Shown here: positions 1 to 8,100 of the stretch, piece by piece
Position numbering within the stretch: the stretch's first letter is position 1
How the letters are laid out: each line of letters starts with the position of its first letter
Source of the DNA: Thalassiosira profunda
Taxonomy: Eukaryota; Bacillariophyta; Thalassiosirophyceae; Thalassiosirales; Thalassiosiraceae
Reading direction: 5' to 3'
NCBI GenBank assembly: GCA_036939355.1
Contig: JALLAP010000787.1
Location: forward strand, 1-10,571
Length of the DNA: 10,571 bases
Position numbers and translations under genes: made by a program
The notes under the pieces: generated by a model
Database searches by the model: none
What the model saw: the letters and a program-made list of their open reading frames with translations, nothing else
What the model was told of the DNA's origin: nothing

Positions 1-233
1 TCAGCATGCTGGACGAAAATACGGATGCTGCCAACGACGAGGCTCTGAACGAACGAGCCTTAAAAGTCATCCGGCGCGTCCAGGACAAGCTTACGGGAAC
101 CGACTTTCACTCTCCGGACGAGGAGGTTGGGGAGCCCTTGGACGTTCAAGACCAGGTGCAGCGATTGATTGTCCAGGCCACTAGCAGCGAGAACCTCTGT
201 CAATTGTTCATCGGGTGGTGTGCATTTTGGTGA
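1..233 (+). CDS. TOR: Target of rapamycin (TOR) kinase, C-terminal FATC end (5' truncated by window)
   Basis: This is the 3' end of a gene entering from the left edge; the frame is open from base 3 and stops at TGA 231-233. The visible ~76 residues match the C-terminus of TOR/mTOR, a PI3K-related Ser/Thr kinase that couples nutrients to growth and autophagy as the core of TORC1/TORC2. Recognisable blocks are [33 protein letters not shown] and the terminal [14 protein letters not shown]. The last block is the FATC domain, which in TOR ends in GWC-x-FW. Both FATC cysteines, known in yeast Tor1 to form a redox-sensitive disulfide, are present, as are the terminal aromatic residues linked to membrane contact. 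A short acidic insertion ([10 protein letters not shown]) lies between the two helices. The kinase and FRB domains lie outside the window. ATG 6-8 is an internal methionine, not the start. Other PIKK members (ATM, ATR, DNA-PK) have less similar FATC ends, so TOR is a confident call. Confidence 0.94.
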   Translation, partial: SMLDENTDAANDEALNERALKVIRRVQDKLTGTDFHSPDEEVGEPLDVQDQVQRLIVQATSSENLCQLFIGWCAFW

Positions 234-315
234 TGAAGCCCGAGAGAAGCCGGCACGTTGTATAATAATACTGTAATGTAGACGACGATATTGATTAAAC
301 TCGGCCACCAATTAG

Positions 316-351
316 AACACAACAGCAGAGCCACCACGCAGCCGCATCGGA
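316..351 (+). repeat. Direct repeat copy 1 (~36 bp)
   Basis: The block begins AACACAACAGCAGAG and ends CAGCCGCATCGGA. It recurs at 549-585 in the same orientation with one inserted T and otherwise no difference that I see. Flanking bases are unrelated, so the repeat has sharp edges. It sits in the presumed 3' flank of TOR. Function unknown. Confidence 0.85.
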
Positions 352-548
352 CGGTTCAGCCGAAAGGCTGGGAATGAGGCTCGAGGGCATCAGCAGGGAG
401 ACAAGAATCCTGAATGAACGGTGGGTAGACGACGCGCATTATGCAATGACGTCTCAGGAGTGGAAAGCGTCAGGGACGATTGGGCAGTAGGTGAACGACT
501 TCTCCGGGGTACAGCATGACGCTTTTTTTTATCCGTCAGCAAAAATGT

Positions 549-585
549 AACACAACATGCAGAGCCACCACGCAGCCGCATCGGA
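549..585 (+). repeat. Direct repeat copy 2 (~37 bp)
   Basis: This is the second copy of the block at 316-351, with one extra T after AACACAACA. It ends 15 bases before the CHMP1 stop codon (complement of 601-603), so it would be transcribed in antisense sense within the CHMP1 3' UTR. The start-to-start distance between copies is 233 bases. Confidence 0.85.
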
Positions 586-600
586 AGCATAAAACCCCTC

Positions 601-1537
601 TTATGCCCTCAGATTGGCCAACCGTGCCTCCAAATCGTCCTGCACGGGCACCTCCTCCTTCTTCTCCGGTTCTTTCAACTTGCCCACCGGCTGCAGATCG
701 CTGAACTCCTCCCCCAATTCCAGATTGTTTTCGTCGGCCACCATTCTCACAAGTTCGTCCACCTGATCGACCGGCGTGGCGCTGGCCGTTGTCGCGTTCA
801 TCGCCGAGTCCATGTACGCCGCCTTCACGTCCAGGTCCTCGAACTGCTGCTCGAATTTGTCCATGATTTTGGAGATTTTGTCCACGTCCATGCTCGCTAA
901 TCCCTTGTCCATCCCCTTGACGACCCCCTTCATGGAGGAGGTGACGGCGTTCATCCGGACGGCCGTTTCGAGGCGGGCCGCCACGGCGTCAATCCGGGAT
1001 CCCAATCGCAGGCAATTTAATGCTGCCCACCGGAAGATGATGAGTTTGATGATAACAATTGGGTGTGAAGGTTGGGAAGATGCACATTGCACGCAACAAC
1101 TCACCTTGATTCTTTTCTCGTATGGCATCTGGAGGGATCGATCGTTATCGTTTGCACACAGTTGTTGTGAGTTCATGCATCCACAGCAGAAATGCACATC
1201 GTATGGAATTAACAGACCACCCAAGCGAAACCTCACCTTGGGCATAAATCCTCGCCCCCTCCGAGTTCCCCTGCTGAATCGCCTGTAGAATACAATGGAG
1301 TTGTTTGTGCGGAAGAATACAACGCACACGAGATGCGAGCAATTTGGCAACAAGGGGACATACACCGAACAACATAATTTGTCATCTCTCCCAACAAACC
1401 CCACGCACCTTCTTGAGCTTCACCGTCGCCGCCTTTTCATTTTTCTCGCACTTCTTCGCCGCCCGCTGCATCTGCTTCGACGTGAGCTTGAGGTTGATGA
1501 GCTCGTCCTCGAGGGACACCTTCTTCCAGAAGGGCAT
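601..1537 (-). CDS. CHMP1: CHMP1 / Vps46 (Did2), ESCRT-III accessory subunit, four exons
   Basis: Exons on the minus strand are 1537-1409, 1282-1237, 1128-1105 and 1022-601. They join to 621 nt, giving 206 residues plus TAA; animal CHMP1 proteins are a little under 200. CHMP1 is a charged helical Snf7-family protein that acts late in ESCRT-III membrane scission on endosomes and recruits Vps4 and Ist1. Residues 1-43 (starting MPFWKKVSLEDELINLKLTS) form basic helix 1. Exons 2-3 encode AIQQGNSEGARIYAQ-D-AIREKNQ, which aligns block for block with the CHMP1 segment ending AIRKKNE. Exon 4 continues LNCLRLGSRIDAVAARLETAV and MDKFEQQFEDLDV. The C-terminus DDLEARLANLRA (residues 195-206) is a good MIM1 motif, (D/E)xxLxxRLxxL(K/R), which binds MIT domains of Vps4. 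The start ATG has A at -3 (CACCACCATGC). All three introns are GT-AG and the phases agree. CHMP1 fits better than CHMP2 or CHMP3 because of the RIDAVA block and the MIM1 spacing. Confidence 0.95.
1023..1104 (-). other. CHMP1 intron 3 (82 nt)
   Basis: The donor is GTGAGT after ATCAAG and the acceptor is GGGCAG before CATTAAAT. It is a phase 1 intron: the split codon G|CA gives Ala between REKNQ and LNCLRLGSR, exactly where CHMP1 homologs continue. Confidence 0.9.
1105..1128 (-). other. CHMP1 exon 3, a 24-nt microexon
   Basis: This exon lies between acceptor CCTCCAG and donor GTGAGT. Read in phase 1 it supplies two bases of Asp, the codons for AIREKNQ, and one base of the next codon. The same DNA in other phases gives no CHMP1 similarity. 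Because 24 is divisible by three, skipping it would remove eight residues from the core helical hairpin without a frameshift. Confidence 0.9.
1129..1236 (-). other. CHMP1 intron 2 (108 nt)
   Basis: The donor is GTGAGG after CCCAAG and the acceptor is CCTCCAG. It is phase 1, splitting a GAT (Asp) codon as G|AT. Its placement is dictated by protein alignment on both sides. Confidence 0.9.
1283..1408 (-). other. CHMP1 intron 1 (126 nt)
   Basis: The donor is GTGCGT after AAGAAG and the acceptor is TCTACAG. It is phase 0, joining ...VKLKK to AIQQGNSEG. The same GTGCGT donor is used by the first intron of the neighbouring BEACH gene. Confidence 0.9.
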
Positions 1538-2188
1538 GGTGGTGCTTATTAATAATCTCGGCGGCAATTGCAATTCGTTGTGCGGATCCGATTGCGTCGC
1601 TACCACTACTCGTCTGAGCCCTCGCGCCCCCCTCACTGACACGGCTGTCGGTCTTAATGCGTGCGATGGAGCGGCGGGGCGGGCCTGCCTCGCTGTCGTG
1701 CTCCTTCTTGCTTTTGCTCTCTGTCTCTGCGTTGCGGGTTGCGGTGGGCGGTGGGCTGTGGGCTGCCTTTTGGGGGGGCAAGTCTGTCTCCGCTCGTAAT
1801 TTGGCCGTCTTCGCCCCCTAGAGAATATCTTGTACCTGCAGGCTGATTAGGTATTTATCTGCAGTAATAATTTCGGGCAGAGGGGCAGCCCCCTATATCT
1901 TGGCGTCCCCCGGCGCCCAAGCCCACAAAAAAAGCAAGAGGAAGTTGGGCGTCCGCCGCAGGAAGAGGAAGAAGGTTTGCCGCACGCGACAGGAGCGGGG
2001 GCCATGCGGCGGGGAGGTCGCCCAGGCCGCCATTGGGAAGGGTGTTGATTTCGGTGGCGCGAATGAACAACAAATAGAGCTGGGCACATTCACATCAAAC
2101 GTCGAGGTTGTTGGGACGTGCAAACTGCAAGACCGCCCTCGGCTCCGTCAGGCTCGGTGGATCGACGCGCAACTACTATTGAGGCGGG
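1538..2188. promoter_or_regulatory. Divergent intergenic region between CHMP1 and the BEACH gene
   Basis: These 651 bases separate two start codons facing away from each other, so they should contain both promoters and 5' UTRs. AT-rich islands stand out: TTATTAATAATC at about 1546-1557, only a few bases before the CHMP1 ATG, and roughly 1843-1876, followed by CTATATC near 1893 that could serve as a TATA-like element for the + strand gene. A CCAAT motif (minus strand) lies at about 2031-2036. Two short upstream frames could precede the BEACH start if they are transcribed: 2004-2048 (14 codons) and 2063-2077 (MNNK). A lysine/arginine-rich open stretch at about 1920-2000 has no ATG at its head and resembles no known protein. 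No transcription start can be proved from sequence alone. Confidence 0.4.
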
Positions 2189-5100
2189 ATGAGCGCTGCG
2201 GAAGGAGGGCAGGCCGACGCTATCACGGGCGGAGGTGCAATCGACGCCTCGTCTTCCTCGGGCGCACCGGAGACACTGCCACCAACAATAGCAGTAGCAG
2301 AGGCTGAGACTTCAGGCGAAGCGATGGCAGACGACGACATTGCAAAATCGGCCGCCGACGGACCGCCCAGCCCCATCGGCGCCACAGGGGACCCATCAGG
2401 CGCCAATCAGGGTGGTCCATCGTACGACGCGTGCACCATCCACGAGCACCTCCACCGTGAGCTGCGGCAGCTCCTCTCGGTCACCCCTCCCACTGGCGAC
2501 GCAGCGGGCCCGGCCGCATCCAAAGCATCCCCAACCCCGCAGCAGCTCTTGAAGGCGCGCACGCCCCGGCAGCTGCTGCAGCGCGGCAAAAACGAGGGGC
2601 GGAGAAAGCGCAAAATCAAAGTGGTGGACCGATTGCTGGAAACCTTGCGGTCCGACCGGACGGGGACGTGGGACGAGGCGTCGGGGCCCATCCACGGGTG
2701 CGTCGGATCGCACTGGGAGCTGCTCCCGCCGGTGTATGGCCCTGCTCCCGACACTGCTGCCGCATCTGCCGAGGAATCGATGGAGGGCGAGGACGTGAAT
2801 GATGCGCCGCCCCCGCAGACACAATTGATGGTGCCGGGGGGAGGCCTCCGCCTCCCCGGGCTGGACTGGCACAAGACCTTCCGCAAGGGGTACTCGGTAT
2901 TGGTGTGGGTCCGCCCCGCCCTCTCCCCCGCCGAGATATCGCCTCCCGACGAGGACAGCCCGCCGCGGAGGCAGGTGCTGTATCGCTTCGCCACCGCCCC
3001 CCGCGACGATGCCCCAAACGCCGCGGGGGTGTGCGCCCTCCTGGGGCGGTGGCGGGCCACCCGGGCGGCGCCAACGTCGAAGGGAAAGGGAGGACGGACG
3101 ATGCTGACCGCGACCGTGACGGCGTACGCGCTGCCGCATGCCGATCCGGCGGGGCTCGCGGCGGCGGCACAGGGGGAGGCCGACACAACAGTAGAGACGG
3201 ACGAAACAACCGATGAACCGATGGAAGAGAGCGCGCCCGCGGAGGCGGGGGAGGGCACGAAACAGCAGCGGAAGGAGAAGGGCCGCGACGAGTCCGCGGC
3301 GCCGGGCAGCGGGGTCCAGTGCGGGGATGGGGCGCGCGCGCGCAACACGGACCGCTTCCAGAATGCGCCGCAACAACCATCAACGGCCGTCCCGACCCCC
3401 CGATTGGTCGGCAAGGCGAAAAAGTTGCAGCGGCCCCGGGCCGGGAGCGGCAAGCGCACGAAGAAGAAAGGCACTGCGCCGGGCAACAAAGACCCGCCCC
3501 CCTCGCACGCGAGCGGGCACGTGACGGCCACCCTGACCCTCCCGGCGGACGAGTGGAGCCTCGTGGCCATCCAGCACACGCACCCGTATTTGCGCCGCCC
3601 CGAGTTAAGTCTGAGCGTGAACGGCGCGGAGATGGGGCGGGGGGATTTGGCCTACCCCATATTGGACGCGGCGGTATTCCCGAACGGGGAGGAGGATTTG
3701 CCAAGCGGGGCGGCGGGGGCGACGGGTCCGACGAACGCTCCAATGGAGGGCAAAAATGGCAGGGAGGGAGCGAAAATGGACGACCACGAGCGGCGCGCGC
3801 TCCGACGGCGGGGCGTCCTCGCCGACTGCGCCCTCCTCGACGGCGCGTTCGGCAACGGCGTCGTCGTGCCCTCCTCCTCCCTCGCCACCGCCACTGCCGC
3901 AACCTCGACCGTACGTGCGTGCGTCCTGTCGGTCCACAGCCTCGCCCTCCTCCCCGGGCCGCCCGTCCCCCCCGCCGTACTAGCTCTAATCGCCGAGCGG
4001 GGGCCCCTCTCCCACGCCCACGGGGGCACCCACGCCTACGGAAACGGCTTCGTGCTGGGGCCCGTGCCGACCAACCCCCAAAATCGCGAGGGCATAGTGA
4101 GTTTGTCCGCGGGCTACGGATACTACGGCCGCGCGAAGGGCGCCAAGGGGGGCAGCGGCGGCGAAGGCACGGGGGCGGACCCGAGTCCCCCGCGGTCCCT
4201 CGGGGTGCCGGCGTCGGTGGGCATCACTCCGGGGGTCTACCCCGCCGCCAACAGTGGTGCCGCATCGAACGGTAAAGGAGCGTCCCATTTGGGGAGCGAC
4301 GACGCGTGGATCGGGCGGGGGGAGGGGCGGGCCGCGCACGTCGGATTGCAGGGGTTGCTGGGGCAGGCGGCGTGGACGTTCCACGCGGCCGACACGCAGA
4401 CTCTGAACAACGCCCCGGGCGACGCTCCGAACAGCGCAGCAATGTCTGCAGGCGACACGGCAATGTCCGCGGAAAACGCCCCCGGCGGAGCGGCGGTTCC
4501 GCGGGGGCAAAGTCGGGGGCGAATCCTCTGCCCCCCCTCGTCGGCCCCCGCCCAAATCGGGGGGACCGACGCCGTCCCCAAGGTGGGGGTGGTGCGGCCC
4601 CTCCCGCCCTCCCTTCCGTTACCGCCCGGGGGGCTGGAACTCACGGGGAATGCGCGATATTGCAACGACGCGGCGGAATACGTCGCGCGGGAGAACCGAC
4701 GGGAAGATGTCATGACGAAGATCGCACCTTTTGGTGACAACCCGGCGGCGGCGTCGTTTCCCCGGGCCCTCCAAGCCGCCAACCCCCTCGGGACCATCCT
4801 CCTCCCTTTCCGCCTCGCCCTCCCCGCCGTCCCCTCCGCCGCGCCCTCGCTGGAAGTCAATGACGTCCAGCGCGCCCTCCGACTCGAGAGCTACGCCCAC
4901 CTGTCCGACCTCCTCGACGACGACGCCGCATTGATGGGGAAGCTGGTGGCGCTGCTGGCGGAATGCGTGCGGTGCGGCGGCGGCGCCCTGCGGGACGAGG
5001 CGTTGCAGAGTGGGACGCTCCACGCAGTAGCGATGCTGGTGCGGAAGGTTTTAATACGGGGCGCGCGACTGGGACTGCTGGGGGGTTCTTCAGAGAGTGC

Positions 5101-8100
5101 GGCGACAGTTCCGCCCTCGTCCCCCGCGGCGGCCACCCCGAACGTCGCGCGCGAGCATGCCGAGTCCGACCGGGACCACGACGCGTCCTGCCCGCCCGTT
5201 ATTCCGGCGGCCGTGGCGCGGGCCCTGGTCGGCCTGGTCGACGCGTGCTGCGGTCCCTCCCTGGGAACCACCGACGGCACCGGCGGCGGGGCCAATCCCT
5301 CCTCCGGAGTCCTGACCAATCCCTTTCGGGGGATACTGCGCATCCGCCGCGCGAGCGACGTGGCGCTCACAGCCCTCCTGGGGGTGGCGATGGACTTTGA
5401 TATGCTGGGGAACGACATGGCGGCCGCGGCGGCGTTGCTGGGGGCGGCGGCCGATCGGTACTGCGCGGACGGCGCCCAAGGCGGCGAGGATAAAGTGGAC
5501 TACGGCGCCTTGTTAAGGAGGCAGGTCCACCCCCAGTACCTCCTGGACTGCATTCGGGTGCGCTTCGATCGGTCCGTCTCCTCCTCCCCTGGACCGCCCT
5601 CCTCCGCGGCGGCGGTGGCGGCGGTGGCGTCCTCCCTCACCGACATGCTGTACGCCATGCTCCTCTCGACGCTGACGTCGGCGGCGGGAACGAGCGTCAC
5701 GCGGGGGGAGCGCGATGTTGGCGCGGTGGTGGCGGCCCTCACCGAATGCCCGTTGGGGTCGGTCGCGGCCCACGTCGCGACGACGGCGCTGGCCCGCCTC
5801 CTCGTCCGGTGCGGCGTGTTCAGCCCGGTGTGCCTCGGGAACCTCGGGCCGTCGGCTGAGGGGGCGGCGGCGCAGCGGGCCGGGGGCACGGGCGAGGGCC
5901 CACGGCGGCGCGCTCCGGGAGACGCCGCCCTCGAGTCCCGGCTGGGGCGGAACCTGCTCCTGTGCCACTACCACGACATCGTCGCGCCGCTCCTGCTGAG
6001 CCGGAGCGCGCCGCGGGGGGCGATGGGAGGCGCGACGGAGGCCGACGACCGATGGGCCGGGTCCGTCGAGGTGGCGAGCGGCGTTGGCGTGGGCGATTCT
6101 TCCCAGCCCCTGGATTGGACGCGCCACTGGCGCCTGTCGCTGCTCACGTTTGCGGTGCGTGGACCGTTGTTGGTTTTGCTCCCAAAGCGTTGCTCATTTG
6201 GTCGATCCGTCCTCACCCCTGCCACTTTCTTGTCCGTTGCCGTCCATCCGAACTGCAGTGGCTCTGCTCGCTGGCCGGCGCGGAGGAAGGCCGGGCGATC
6301 TCCACGTCCACCGGCCATTTGCTCCTCCTGGCGGCGAAGGCCGGCTCGCTCGACGGCGCCGTTTTGGGATGCAAACCTGAAAGCGCGGCGGCGAAAGACG
6401 ACCTGCTTGGGGTGCTGTCGCACTTCCTGGTCCTGAGCCCGTCACGGGAAGCGGACGCCGGCCACTCCGGGAAACGCGCCGAGGCGATGGCGCGGAGGGC
6501 GTCGTCGTTCCTGCCCCTCGTGCCCGGGATCGCTTTGTCGCTGCTCTCGCCGTCGATGCGGAGGAACGGATCGCACGGCGCCCCATCGAGCGCCGCGATG
6601 GTGGTCACCGACGAGACCGCGCGGGCCGTCGACGCGCTGAAGCGGCTCCTGTCCGTGCTCGGCCTCGCCATTCAGGCCCTCTACGGCAGCAAGAAGGGGG
6701 GGCTGCTCGGGGCGAAGGCGGGCGCCAAGGGCGGGGTCCCGCTGGGCAAGGCGAAGAAGGTCTTCGTCGCGGGGGCGAAGGAATACGTCCCCGTGCTCTT
6801 GGAAGTTGTGGCCATGCTCGACGAACCGATCCGGCTCTCGCGTCGTGCGATGGGACGCACGGAACGGCCGGAGGCGACGACCGTCGAACGGCGTACGTCG
6901 CCTGCTGAAATGCCACAGCGGGAAGGGCCGCTTGCAAAGGGCGCACGATCGGATGGTTGCACGAGCGATGCGTCCGACCAGANTGCCACAGCGGGAAGGG
7001 CCGCTTGCAAAGGGCGCACGATCGGATGGTTGCACGAGCGATATGTCCGACCAGATCCGACGGAAGCGTACTGACTCGTCCGACAAGGATTGGGTCGATG
7101 TGCAGTCTTCGCCTCAGCTTGGACCGTCGGCTGCCGGAGATGGACCTCCGGTGGCGAACTTGGCCCTGTCCCCATTATCGACCTCCGCCGAACCCGCTTC
7201 GAAAGGCGTGGACTCCAAGCGCGCGCTGGAACACAGCGTCTTCGACGATTTGTGCTCGTGCCAAGACATGGCCCTCTACTCTGTGTCCCGGTTGGTGGCC
7301 CAGGCAATGAAGTACGGCGGCGGAGAGGCGTCCACCGCCATTTGGCGCAGCGTTGTATCTTCGCTGTCTGGAAATGGACTATTCTCGTCCGCGCAAGCAA
7401 ATGAACCAAATGCCATCTCTCCCGAGGCAAACGGAGACGAAGCGCCGAAACCTGGGAAGGATTTGTCCAAGTCCAGCCTTTGCCACCTTGCCGCACTCGT
7501 CCTGAGCAAATTCGCCAGACACCACGACCGCCGCCTGGAAACGTACCGATCGCCGTGGACCCTCGAGACGTGTTCCGCCGTCGCGCGGCTGATGGACTTG
7601 GTCGAGGAAAAGAAGCTCCTCTCGCAGCCCGACCGCGCCTCGCGGAGGGGGTCCAATGCCAGTTTCAACGTCGACGGCTCGCCGCGCAAATACGGCATCG
7701 ACCAGGTGCGCCTGCTCAAGGCGTTGCTGGAGATCATGGCCTCCGGCCGGGAGAGCGGAGGCTGGTCGCAAATCAAGCCGCCGTCCTCGCATCCAAAAGA
7801 GGCAAAAGATGGCACAGAGTCGAAATCAGGAGACAACGACGCCTCAAACAACGGCTCGCTTGACAAGGCGCTGCCCCACAGCAACTACGACCTGTATCAC
7901 CAATCTGCCGGCGCCAAGAAGGCCAACGGCCCATCGAACTCCAAGCTCCTGCTCCCCATCTTGCAGTCCTGTTTGCGCATCATTGTTGAGAGTGTGGGCG
8001 TCATCCGATCGGAGGCTGTCGTGATAACCGCAGCGTCGACCGGCAAATCGCCCTCGACCGCAAAGCTCTTGGAGTTGGTCACCACCGAGCTCCACAAATC

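Larger units (their letters stand above)
234..600. other. Convergent intergenic spacer between TOR and CHMP1 3' ends
   Basis: These 367 bases separate the stop codons of two genes that point at each other, so both 3' UTRs and polyadenylation sites should lie here. An AT-rich stretch at about 258-300, containing TATAATAATA and TGTAATG, is the likeliest 3' processing region for TOR. An eight-T run at about 524-531 lies on the CHMP1 side. No open frame with recognisable protein similarity and no tRNA-like element was seen. The notable content is a direct repeat, listed separately. Confidence 0.6.

Noticed and set aside
520..535. Eight-T run as a Pol III terminator of a small RNA gene
   Set aside because: No tRNA-like or other Pol III gene structure or A/B box pair was seen upstream on the + strand.
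776..1288. Plus-strand frames over CHMP1
   Set aside because: They are antisense to exons whose minus-strand translation is clearly CHMP1.
1843..1890. Paired CTGCAG sites around an AT-rich stretch as an inverted-repeat element
   Set aside because: Each site is a six-base palindrome by itself and the sequence between and beside them shows no extended inverted symmetry.
1900..2307. Lys/Arg-rich plus-strand frame that looks like a small basic (ribosomal-like) protein
   Set aside because: It begins at TTG with no ATG upstream, matches no ribosomal protein that I know, and overlaps the BEACH start in another frame.
2396..3902. Long minus-strand open frames (up to ~428 codons) opposite the first BEACH exon
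   Set aside because: They are Arg/Pro/Ser/Ala-rich, resemble nothing known, and occur because stops are rare on both strands of very GC-rich DNA. The plus-strand frame carries recognisable BEACH-family features.
3986..6671. Further overlapping frames on both strands within 3986-6671
   Set aside because: Same cause: GC-rich shadow frames of the BEACH coding sequence, with low-complexity composition and no domain.
6957..7074. Genuine frameshift or pseudogene reading of the BEACH gene
   Set aside because: The apparent frameshift coincides exactly with the N and the duplicated 72 bases. Coding is intact for kilobases on both sides with proper introns, so an assembly join explains it better.
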